A DNA stretch of 64,000 nt, taken from NCBI GenBank assembly GCA_904066235.2, contig CAJFCV020000001.1:3534001-3598000 (forward strand), read 5' to 3'. Position 1 is the first letter of the stretch, and each line of letters begins with the position of its first letter. This DNA is from Bursaphelenchus xylophilus (Eukaryota > Nematoda > Chromadorea > Rhabditida > Aphelenchoididae). The translations under genes and the position numbers were made by a program. This document shows, one piece after another, positions 18,658-29,176 of this stretch. The notes beneath the pieces were generated by a model. That model saw only the letters and a list, made by a program, of their open reading frames with translations, ran no database searches and was not told where the DNA came from.

Positions 18658-21600
18658 TTACACTAATTTTCTCTGGCTTTCGTTTATAGCGGAACCGAAC
18701 GGATCCGGCGCCGAAGAGGATCCGCCCAGCGACTTGAGGAGCTTCTGAAGCAGAGGGCTGGCTTCGATTTGACTGGTTTGATCAAGTTGCTTCATTACCT
18801 TCTCAAATTCCTAAAAATAATTATTAAAAATGAGATGTTTTGGTGGAAAACTCACGTTTTTATTGACATTTATTGGTCGAATTGGTCGTATTTTGTTTTC
18901 AATTTCATTTTCATCATTCGTTGACTCGTCCACAACTCCTCTGGACTTTAATTTCATCAAATCGGGGAGGCGATTCAAGAATTCCGGGCCAAGCGCACTG
19001 CGCAGCCTTGCGAGTTGTTTTGGGTCGGAGAGGGCGTTACTGTCGAAGCCATATAAAGAAGCCATGTGCTTCAGATGCGACACAGTGCTAGGATTCAACA
19101 TGGAGTCCTGGAATTAATCAAAAAATTGCTGTAAAGCACAAGGGACTCTTGAAAAAGTCAGCGGTAATTGTCAGGTGTAATATCGGAAACATTTTGCGAT
19201 GCGATAACGATAATGCGATAAAAAAATTGCTAAAAAATACTGTAGTTCCTCATTAGCCATGTCTGCTGGCCGAAAATTCGGACCTCTAAATTGCTTCGAT
19301 AAAACGTACTCTTTTGTTCTACAGTGACGGACCTGATCCAGTGGTAAAAACGTGCCATTCTGCATCCGGGAAGTATCGAAAAATGTGGCAAAATACCTCC
19401 CTCTCCAAGTGAAAAAACTGAGATTTTAAAGGCACGCCCGCTCTTTTTGTGAGGGACCCTTCAAAAAAGGTTTTTTCACTTGGAGAGGGAAGCATTCTGC
19501 CACATTTTTGATACTTCCCGGATGCAAAATGGTACGTTTTTTGCCACTGGATTTTTTGATGCTTCCCGCATACATAATATGGTACCATATGGTACGCTGA
19601 TCAGGTCCGCCACTGTATCAGTCTGTCGAAAAAAATGAACGCAATTTCGCTGCGCCAATCACGTCGCTGAAGAGAAAAGCAATTTGATTTTCTCCGCGAC
19701 ACAATTCATTTTCCCGGCGACCATGCGATTTTCGATGCAAAATTTTGCTTATTATTTTCCCGACAGACTGATAAATACTACAACCCGTTCCACTATCGTA
19801 GCATAGCATCTCAAATCCACTCACCTTTATAAAATGTCCCAAAATTTCATCCCGTTGATGGTCCTGAATAATATGATTTTGGCTTTGAATTGAGTCCATT
19901 TGAGGGCTTTCCCAGGTCCGTTGAACGCTCTGCACAGTCTTCGGTCGACTGAAAACTTTGGTCGGTTTTGTCACCAAGTCCAAATCCGTTGAAGTCTCCG
20001 TAGTCAGATCGGACGATGTGGCGTCAACGAACGAGATTTTGGGCGTCGATTTCATGGGCTCAGTTCGTGGGAGTTGGATTGGAGGGAAGAGCGTGGGCAT
20101 GTTGGGAACGCCCAAGGCAGGCATTGGCGGGAGGGTGGGGAAGGAGAAGCCGGGGAATTGCTGGCTTTCTTTTAACTGAAAAAAAGAGTTATCAGTCTGT
20201 CGGGAAAATAATGAGCGCAATGTCGCTGCGCCAGTCGCGTCGCTGAAGTAAAAAAAATGGATTTGCGGCGACACAAGTCATTTTCTCGGCGGCGATGCGA
20301 TTTTTGAATTGACAGGGTTGCTCATTATTTTCCCGACAGGCTGGTAGCATTTACATTGGCACTACAGAGAAGAATCTTCACTACGAAAAGTATCTTAAAA
20401 TTTTAGGCATCGGTTTGCAGGAGCTGCCGAGATTTTCGGCGAACTTTCTCAACGAGAGAGCACGCAAAATGTGGAAAGTGGACAGAGAAAACCCCGTTTT
20501 TTGGCAATATCGCCTTTTTAGAAGCCTGATAAGCTTACACATACAGTGAAGAATGTCTATGCACTTTATAAAAATACTAATATGTATATCACTCAGTGGA
20601 GCCTTCTACGTTGAATTCAGTCGACTAAAACTCCCTTATAAAGACATTCACTTACTTGCTGAACCGCCGTCAATCTCATCGTAGAGTCTTTCATCGGAGT
20701 GATTGGGGTTATTCCGTCCAATTTCGAGATTTGCGGGGCCGGCTGATGGATCGCGGCATCAACTCCATTCAGGTTGTTGAAGCCGCCGAATTGGCCGAAA
20801 CCCGGCTGATTGAATGGGGGTGGGGCCATCAGAGGGGCGGGCGGAGGCAGCGGATGGAATGGAACTCCAATCGTCGGGAAGAGGAAGGGATTTCCTGAAA
20901 CAAAATTTATAGTATTTATGCACTGTGAGAAAACAAGAGTTCACTTGGAGCGATGCAATTTCTTATTTGTTGCACCGTTATTGCAGAACGACAGGTTGCA
21001 GAAGTTTTAAGAATGAAATTTTTTCAATGGTCATTGCGAAGTTTATACGATGGGGTCCCTTACGATATTTATACTTTCTGAAAGCCGGCTGTTTACTCTA
21101 CTGCCATACCAAATTTTTCCTTCCCGTAATCTACGTAGTAAGATAGAAATTTTACATTGACAACTCCCTGGTACTGATAAGTACACAAATCTATTAAATT
21201 CATCCACTGCTTTCAAACTTATGGGAGTTTGTTTTCAAAAAATGATAAAAAATGCCTGGGTAAGCTTATGATAACTATTCAAGCCACTGATACACGTGGA
21301 AACTTAATCCGCAACGGCTAATCGTCAAGCCCATCGCTTGAATTTCCAGTTGTAAGCAAATTTTAGCTGATTTCAAAACATCTCCGCAGAATCATCGTGG
21401 TTTTTCAAGCTGCCCGCAAAGTGGTTGCCCGCAAGTGTGGGCCCGCCCTCAAAGTATCCCTACCAAACAGCGGCGGAGGGAAGGTTGGGAACATCGGAGC
21501 GACCGTTGCTTTTGTCACCACCATCCCATCTCTGTTCGTAACATCTGAACCTTTCGTTTTCTCTTTTTTCGCCTTTGTGTTTGCCATTCCCAGAGTGTCA

Positions 21601-24600
21601 CAACCAATCTCCTCTCCACTAGGATCTACTAATCTCGTATTTGATAGAGTCAAAAAACCCTTATTGGGCAGGTTGGCATGAAATTCGACGCGAATTGGCA
21701 ACGTTGAGCCGTGAATTGGAGCACGATAAGTGTGCCATTTATCGCTGGCTCCTCCTTGACGTTGGAATTGAACTTCTTCACCAATCTCTTCCGTGACTTG
21801 GACTACTTTTAGCTCAGTGTCGTCGCTGGAAAAATTCGAATGAAATTTTTTGCAGAACTTTTTATTTTTTGATAAAAAGTTTCTAAAAAATGGCGATTTT
21901 TTGTAAAAAATCTCGTAAACATGCTATCTTGGCTCTTATTGTTCTGTAGATCGTTATTTTTTGTGTGTAAAAAAAATTGTAAAGTACTTTTGCAAAAAAA
22001 ACTTTTAAAAGTTTGGACATTTTTCATCGTATAAAATGGACCGAAAATTCTGAAATTATACTCTGAAAGTCGACAGTTTACAGTTAGCACTCCTTAAATT
22101 ATATAATAACATTGTTTCATATAATAATCCATAAAAGTTTTGGGTCCCACCACGAAAACTTGAAATTTCCAAAAATCTTATAAAAACGCCACAAAAATGC
22201 TCTTACCTCATCCAGACATCAAAATCGATAAAGTATTGACCTGGAGGGATGCGAAAAACGCCACTGACCATCTTCTCCTGACCTTTTTGTTCCAATGCCA
22301 CACTTCCATCGCCGTTCCTCCATTTACCGTCTAATGACCTGAAAACCAGAAAATAATTAAATGAAGTAACATATAGTTACAGAGGAGCGTCTTTCCAACA
22401 AGATTTGTCGTTACTGTAGGGCCTTAGAATTTCAATAACTATACTTTTTGGCCAAGCTGGGCGTTACAAATTGGCAGACAACATAGGCTTTTTGCAATAA
22501 AATTTCTTTGAGCCAATAGCTCCATTCTCTTCCGAAAGCCGCATATTTGGCGAATTAGCATAGTATTACTTTTTTGATACTGTAATCTTATTGCTTTATT
22601 ATTATTACCTACCAAAAACAAGTCGTCTCCAAGAAGGAGCACTTCACAGCCTTGCAGGAAAACGTGTCATCAACCAATTTACTGTTCTTCTCGGGCAAAT
22701 GGTGGTCTGAAGAGAAAAGAATAAAAAGTTCATAGATGGAATCTCACCTTCATCTCTATGAATACTGTCCAATGAAGGGAAGTCCGGGAAATGGGATGAG
22801 ATCGAATTCTCATGCTTATCGTTCGCGGGGAATGATCGCTCCGACAGTTGGATGGGCTTGTCTCTGAAAGTCATAGCTACAGTAAGCCTCGTTGTTCTCG
22901 ACGGCGATGTTGTTCATCGCCGAGAACGCGTTGCAACGTTCAGTATACGACGGTAAAAATACAGTCAAGTCTATGTATTATAGAACCAACTAAAAAAATC
23001 CTAACTACAGGGTGTCCCAAAAAATGCCTGTTATTTCTATAGCTATATTTTATATACCAAGCAAAATTTAACAAAACTAATCACGAATATTAGTAACATA
23101 GAACATTGTTGACAACATGCAAAGCTAGTTTCACAGTGGCTGCCTTTGGGGGCGATATAGAGCTCCAAACGTGACTTAAAATTTTTGGATTTTTCGAGGA
23201 AGTCGGTCCCGTTCTTGGCGTCAGGACCCATGAAAAAATGCATTTTTTTGGGACACCCTGTATAACCAGTAATTTTGGGAGTATGAAAAGTCAATTTTGA
23301 ACCAAAACTAGTCTCTATACAACGAAGCTTTTCTATAACAAATAAAGTTTTTGGCCTAGTGGAGGTTGCTGCACAGAAGGTTTACTATACATATTATATG
23401 TTTATCTTACTCATCCTGAAGCGGCAGCTTCTCTTCGTCCATTTCGAACGGATTTTTGTTAGGTCGAATTACTGGCTGGGCCCTTCGCATCTCAAATGAG
23501 TTGATTCCGATCGGCCGTTCGGCCGCTTCTCTGCCAAAATTGTCGCTAACGGCTTTGGAAGTGAGTAGAGGCTTCTTGACATTACTGGTGAGTACGTTGG
23601 TAGGGACGTCTTTTTGGTCTTTCTGCAAATTTTTTAGCGATTTTTAGAGGAAAAATAGATAATCAAAAATTCAAAAAAGTAAAAAAATCCTATACTAACA
23701 TTATACTTGGGTTCGAACCCCTCCAATTCATTCGTCTCGGGGATTTTATCTTCATCTTCCGGTAATGCCAATCTAACGTCATCCAGGCCAATCAAATCTT
23801 CTTTGGAGTGAATGCCACGCGCCCGGAAAACAACACTGAATGGCTCGGAGCTGCTGGGCAAGTCCAATGTCCGTTTAACCCATTTCTCTTCGCCCCCGCC
23901 AACAATTGCATCAATGCACTCCAAGCGGTCCTCCGCAATGTATTTCAGGCAAATCTAAAAATGTGTTGGGATGGGGGAGAATGCCGATAACTGTGTGCAG
24001 ATTCTATCAGTCTGTCGGGAAAATAATGTGCACCCTGTCGCATCGCTGCCGGGAAAATGAATTTTGTCGCAGCGAAATCAAATTGCTTTTCTTCAGCGAC
24101 GCGACTGGCGCAGCAACATTGTGCTCATTATTTTCCCGAAAGTTCGATATACAGTTTTTGACTGCAGTAAAACCGGTGCACGTCAAACTGAGGATTCCGG
24201 TGACCCGAATAGACTCTTCGCTATCGGTCTTTTACACTTCGTCTATTTCGCAGAGAAAGAGAGAAAAAAGACGCGCAAAAACGTACTCTCTCGCCCCAAA
24301 AATTCCCCATTTCTCCCCCGACAAAACGTTTTTTCGCGTCTTTTTTTGGCAAATTGCCAATCCATTCACCGGACTGTTTTAGCTTATCTCAGTTTGACGT
24401 GCGGTGTACAACAAACGGCTGTGAATTATAAAATTCTTGTCATTATGAAGAGGTATTGCTATAGAAAAGTTCATTTTGTCTTGAACTTGATTTTTAAGGC
24501 CCTCTAAAACTGTTCGCCGTACTAGTTCGTTCGTAAAGTCTCTGGAGTAATTTCAGCAACGTGCACTGTGCAAAAACACAAGATCGCTTTGCAATGTGCA

Positions 24601-25523
24601 ATTTTTTGCGTTTGCACCGTGCAGATAACGTTTTCAGGCTGTCGTTGGCATACTGGCTTTTCCAGCATAGTGCAAACGCCAAAAATCCTCAATCGATTCT
24701 CCGGACGGACCATCAGTCTATCGGGAAAAATGTGGATTAGCCTGGAGCGCAATCGCGCTCAAAATCTCCAACAACGGTTAGACGCCGTAAATCGATAATA
24801 GGCGCTTTCAAACCGCGACGAGTCCACATTATTTTCCCGACAGACTGATAGTGCATGAGTATAATATAATTTTTATTGTACAGAGGTTCTACTATGTATG
24901 CGTCACCTGTGCTTTCTCCGACTTACATCCAGTATTGGCTCAAACGCAGATTTCCAATAGCTAAATCTTAATTGATTGGTCATTCCAGGAGCAGTCCGTA
25001 AGATTGGGGAGATCAGCTCGCCCTCTGAAGAGCCATACTGACCTTGGACGAAAGCGAAACGGTCGTCTGAAGGAAATGGAAAATGAAAATTTGCAGTGAA
25101 GAGGTTAGATTAGACAAAACTAAGAGCAACATGTTTCCAGAAGCTGCTTGACTTTTAGCTTGCGCTTTGCAGAAAAAAGATCAAGATTTTTTGGCCAAAA
25201 ATTGCCCGAAACCCGAAATTTTTTTTTGCTCGGTAGAAAATACATGACTAAAATTTTATTTCTCTGCCGTAAAACCGATTTTTTTTTTGAAAATCCTCAC
25301 TTGATTTTCCCGGCTTGATAATACTGTGAGCGCTGTCTACAAAGACAGTACTTCCCGTATGCCAGATCTGAGATCCCTCTTCATTCGGCTTCCATCCACA
25401 CATTGGCCCTTTAGGACCGTCATTGTCGTCGAAATTGCAGTCAATCGGACTTTGGGAGTAAATTAGAGGTGATAAAAGGAATATAGATATTAGCGATGTT
25501 GACCCTATCCGAAAAGGGGTCAT
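18658..25523 (-). CDS. Secreted protein with two MAM-like regions and a Pro-rich tail
   Basis: Twelve minus-strand exons with consistent phases: 25523-25301, 25066-24927, 23954-23700, 23622-23411, 22863-22748, 22706-22613, 22338-22207, 21825-21464, 20894-20656, 20175-19825, 19107-18856, 18810-18658; 842 residues. A signal peptide (LISIFLLSPLIYSQ) precedes a first MAM-like region: DCNFDDNDGP...CGWKPNEEGSQIWHTG, LISPILRTAPG, LSYWKSAF, and a Cys pair ending in IGLDDVRL. A second, weaker one spans residues of exons 6-8: KCSFLETTCFW...KWRNGDGS...PPGQYFIDFDVW...LVDPSGEEIGC. A Pro/Phe/Gly-rich linker (exons 8-10) leads to a helical C terminus. MAM domains mediate adhesion; an extracellular matrix or cuticle role is inferred. 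The ATG follows an acceptor (GTTTTTCAG|A). Introns contain several MITEs. Confidence 0.85.
19322..19615. mobile_element. MITE family B, copy 1
   Basis: TIRs CAGTGACGGACCTGATCCAG and CAGGTCCGCCACTG flanked by TA on both sides. The interior is a long imperfect palindrome (CCTCCCTCTCCAAGTGAAAA). It lies in intron 10 of the MAM-like gene and shares a TA with the adjacent MITE A copy. Confidence 0.8.
19616..19773. mobile_element. MITE family A, copy 2
   Basis: Left TIR TATCAGTCTGTCGAAAAA, right TIR TATTTTCCCGACAGACTGATA. Intron 10 of the MAM-like gene. Confidence 0.85.
20190..20346. mobile_element. MITE family A, copy 3
   Basis: TIRs TATCAGTCTGTCGGGAAAAT and ATTTTCCCGACAGGCTGGTA. It ends 14 bp before the acceptor-side boundary of exon 10 of the MAM-like gene, so it lies in intron 9 very close to the branch region. 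Confidence 0.85.
21060..21445. mobile_element. Part-copy of a TIR element also present at 56.3 kb
   Basis: The core ACTGATAAGTA...CATCCACTGCTTTCAAA...TTCAAGCCACTGATACAC and the terminus AGCTGCCCGCAAAGTGGTTG are shared with 56318-56937. The left terminus was not found. It sits in intron 8 of the MAM-like gene. Confidence 0.6.
23008..23260. mobile_element. Mariner-type MITE, 253 bp
   Basis: TIRs CAGGGTGTCCCAAAAAATGC and GCATTTTTTTGGGACACCCT(G), flanked by TA (23006-23007 and 23261-23262). No transposase. Intron 4 of the MAM-like gene. Confidence 0.85.
24005..24150. mobile_element. MITE family A, copy 4
   Basis: Left TIR TATCAGTCTGTCGGGAAAAT; the right end has decayed to CATTATTTTCCCGAAAGTTC. 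Confidence 0.75.
24711..24850. mobile_element. MITE family A, copy 5 (GTGGATT subfamily)
   Basis: CATCAGTCTATCGGGAAAAA at left, TATTTTCCCGACAGACTGATA at right. Subterminal bases read GTGGATT/AGTCCAC instead of GAGC/GCTC. Confidence 0.8.
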
Positions 25524-25541
25524 TCTGAAAAACACTGATAT

Positions 25542-27182
25542 TTAAAGGGCCTGTACAGCTACTTTGAAAAGCGATTTTCTCGGCTTGGGGTGGCTTTCTG
25601 ATATATCGTTTGTTTTCGTGGCGGGACGCACTGACAAACTCGGTGCGATTTTTTTGGATCCAAGATGAAGAATATTAGGTGTATCACATACATTGTTCAG
25701 CGTAATATGGCGCCAATTTGTTGTTTTTGTGTGGAGAATGGGTAAGTTGTTGTTTTGAAAAATTTTTGAGCTGATTTTTAGGCATTTTTTATGTTGGGGA
25801 TGCTTTTCGAACACTTTGGGATAAATTATAAGGTAAAATAGGTTTTATGAAGTGGAAGAAGGGTAAACTTGTCCTAGAAGGTTTTGCTTCTGAGTGGGTG
25901 AAGTTATTTTGAAATACTCTACATTCTTTTTGACAGATTCATGGATTTGTGATATTATTTTAGGTAAAACTGGTTGTTGCGGAAGTGAAGAAGCCACCAA
26001 AGCGCACTCTTGGTTAGTGGAAGGCTGAACAACACAGACCAAGCAGGAGTTCAACACACGCCGGGCCAACGAGGGCGCTAACCAGAAAAGTGTTCAAAAA
26101 CTCTTTTCCTTGAAGCCCTTGAAGAAAGACAACGAGGAAGGTGGAATATTAGCCGAAAAACGCATCACTTCCATTGTAAGTTCATTTGACATTTTTCTTT
26201 GGTTTTTAGGAACTTCGTGATAAGTTTGAAGAAGCACATAACCGTTTTGATGTAAACTTATATTACACATGTCGTTTCAGAAGTGCCAATTCTACTTCTA
26301 ACCACCCCGACTGCCGTGATAACCACAAGGAACACCGCTTCATAACCGTTGATTGATCTCGTTATTATCCCACATTAAACTTGAATAATTTATGACTAAA
26401 TTCTTGAAAAAGGTCAACATAATAGAAAAAAGTGAATCTCGTCAATCCAAAATGCAAGAGGTCAAACAAGGCATCATCTGAAGCTCATGATTCAGGTTCG
26501 GTGGTTCAACTTTGCTGGAAAGACAGGGGTTCTGGACAATTTAACATCTTGCCTTCTTCTTTAGGAGACGATTGACTTCTGGCAACTGGAATTTCTGGAA
26601 AACAAGGACAATCATGAACAATGAAATGCAAAAATTAAAAACTGAAAGAACTAAAAACAGCAAATAAAAGTCTCGAGTAACTTTGCCAGCCTATAAAATG
26701 ATCTAATTGTGAACGGAAAGGCATATACGCAACATTACGACGCATTTTCCACTTATTTCTACCTAAAATAATATCAAAAATCCATGAATCTGTCAAAAAG
26801 AATGTAGGGTATTTCAAAATAACTTCACCCACTCAGAAACAAAACCTTCTAGGACGAGTTTACCTTCTTCCACTTCATAAAACCTATTTTACCTTATAAT
26901 TTATCCCAAAGTGTTCGAAAAGCATCCCCAACATAAAAAATGCCTAAAAATCAGCTCAAAAATTTTTCAAAACAACAACTTACCCATTCTCCACACAAAA
27001 ACAACAAATTGGCGCCATATTACGCTGAACAATGTATGTGATACACCTAATATTCTTCATCTTGGATCCAAAAAATCGCACCGAGTTTGTCAGTGCGTCC
27101 CGCCACGAAAACAAACGATATATCAGAAAGCCACCCCAAGCCGAGAAAATCGCTTTTCAAAGTAGCTGTACAGGCCCTTTAA
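25542..27182. mobile_element. TTAA-flanked element with about 420-bp inverted repeats (piggyBac-like)
   Basis: The element body is 25546-27178, flanked by TTAA at 25542-25545 and 27179-27182. The ends read AGGGCCTGTACAGCTACTTT and its complement. Arms 25546 to about 25970 and about 26762 to 27178 are nearly identical, which is why the same 80-90-residue open frame appears in both. TTAA duplication is the hallmark of piggyBac-class insertion. No transposase is recognised. It lies 18 bp beyond the acceptor-ATG of the MAM-like gene, in its 5' leader or promoter. Confidence 0.8.
26035..26356 (+). CDS. Possible spliced ORF inside the TTAA element (partial)
   Basis: Between the inverted arms two frames join in phase: 26035-26175 (QTKQEFNTRRANEGANQKSV...) and 26210-26356 (ELRDKFEEAHNRFDVNLYYT... 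ending HRFITVD), with a good donor GTAAGT and acceptor TTTTTAG and a 34-bp intron. The result is about 95 residues, rich in charged residues, with several Cys/His in the second part. The 5' end is not found; a stop precedes 26035 unless an acceptor at 26037 (AACACAG) is used. It could be element-encoded or a captured host fragment. No family recognised. Confidence 0.3.
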
Positions 27183-27204
27183 GTATGCTTATTCATGGGC
27201 GATT

Positions 27205-27660
27205 TATTTTTTATTTTTTCGTTCTGCATAACGCGATTTTAAATTTTTTCGCTAAATAATCAGTCCAAAAAAATTTGTAATTCCTATTTTTTAATAATTC
27301 TGCAAAACGCGATTTTTGTCAAAACGGACCATTTTTTTATGTTTTGTTCTACAAAACGCGATTTTTTACTTTTTACGTAAAAGAATCAGTCCCAAAAAAA
27401 ATTTTAATTTCAATTTTTTATACATTCTGCAAAACGCGATTTTCTTGAAAACGCGAAAAAATATTCCTTTGTTGTCCTGCATAACGCAATTTTATAACTT
27501 TTTCTGCGAAATAATCAGTGTCCACAAAATTTTGAGTTTTTTTGTTTTTATAATTCTGCAAAATGCGATTTTTTCAATCAATAACCAAAACTCCAAAGAA
27601 ATTTAAAAAGCGAAAATACAAAGCAACACAAAAATTTAGTCATCTTTTGACAAAACGCGC
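27205..27660. repeat. A/T-rich tandem repeat with TTCTGCAAAACGCGATTTT
   Basis: The phrase recurs at about 27212, 27299, 27350, 27427, 27476, 27553 and 27640, alternating with AATCAGT-type spacers. It directly abuts the TTAA element. No gene seen from 27183 to 29176. Confidence 0.75.
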
Positions 27661-28189
27661 GATTTCGAAAAATCCCCGAGATAACCAGTTTCCATTTTTC
27701 GCCCAAAAATTATGGCTTATACACTTCCGCTGTTCAAAAGCGCCGGCTTGTTTCGGGAGTGATCCATCCGGAACGGCGATTCACTTAGCGCCCCCAACTT
27801 TTCCCTCATTGTCCGTGCGAATACAATGGACACGGTTTGAGGGGAAATGAACGAGATCAATGTTTCAATCCGAGTGATCTCCGTGGGGAGAAAGTGGACT
27901 CAAGGACGATGAGAATTGAATTAAAAACTTTGAATAAAAAGGGAAGTCATAGCGTTTTCAATTACTGTAATATGTGGAAATACAATGTAAAGAATCTGTA
28001 TTGAGAACCACTAGGGACTCAAAAATTTCTGCGCTATAGAAGAGTTTCTCTGTACGCAGTTTTGCCTTGGCTTCAACTTGGCTCCAGGGGCCCAAGACAT
28101 TGTTTTTTATAGACAGGGTTTGTCCTATGGGGGCTTTATTGTACTGGGATTTTACTGTATACAGTCCACAGCAGTCATAGATACATAAT

Positions 28190-28323
28190 TATCAGTCTGT
28201 CGGGAAAATTATGTGGATTCGTCGCGCCTTGGAATCATACATTATGGCTTTGCGACGGCTAGCCACATTGAATTTGGAAACATTTTGTTTCGACAAATCC
28301 ACATTATTTTCTCGACATACTGC
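28190..28323. mobile_element. MITE family A, copy 6 (GTGGATT subfamily)
   Basis: TATCAGTCTGTCGGGAAAAT at left and CCACATTATTTTCTCGACA at right. Confidence 0.8.
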
Positions 28324-28993
28324 TACAAGCAAAGGTCATTGTTAAAGACTGATGTCTCTTATAAAAAAATTATTGATGAAAAAGAAGCGTAAACAAGTAA
28401 GGGGGTACACAAGAAATTTTGGGTTTTCTGGGAACTTGAAAACATGGAAATACCTTCAGAAAGTTCTATTATATCTACAAACGTAAGGACTTCAAAGAAA
28501 ACGATGTCAGTTTCAAAGCTCCGAATCCAAATTGACCCACAACGATGAGCTTCTTATTACTTCTTATTATCCCTAGTCATCAAAAAACATATAATATTAT
28601 GGATATGGCTATCCAGTCAAGCCGGATCGAAGATTTCGAAACCGGATCGGCCAAAAAAATCAACCGTCCGATACCAGACCCACACAAAACACAGCTCGTA
28701 AAAAAGTAGGCCAGTCCCCAGGCCTACTCTTCCCCTCAAAATTCGAAGCCTTGCCCATCCACCCGCAGGCATAATAGCGCCCCCATAAAGCGAGGTCGGC
28801 TACTCCCGCTTCTCCGTTTCCGGCGGTTGTGCGGGAAACCGGCTTGTAATGGACATTCGTTTTTCAATTATTCGTTTTCGCGTTCCGCACTCATAGTCAT
28901 GGTGATTCCCCGCATTTCGCGGTAGCCCGAGTAAAGCCAATTACTGTTTATGGGGTAATCATTGTAAATTTTTGAAAACTGCGACAACAAATA

Positions 28994-29158
28994 CAGTTAA
29001 ACCTCTGTATAACGAATCACAAGGAGCCCAGAAATTTATTTGAATATTTGCTTGAAAAAATGAAGGTATACGGTAGTTTATTTATGCCTTAAAATTAGCT
29101 CATAAGACCTTTGAAATTGCCCGTTATAAAAAGGTTTCGTTGTAAAGAGACTCGACTG
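28994..29158. mobile_element. Pogo/Tigger-like MITE, 165 bp
   Basis: TIRs CAGTTAAACCTCTGTATAAC and (complement) CAGTCGAGTCTCTTTACAAC with TA on each side. It ends 18 bp past the stop codon of the gene at 29177. Confidence 0.65.
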
Positions 29159-29176
29159 TATTTGAAAAAATGAAAT

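Noticed and set aside
25542..27165. Two near-identical 85-90-codon frames on opposite strands
   Set aside because: They are the two inverted arms of one TTAA-flanked element, not a gene pair.
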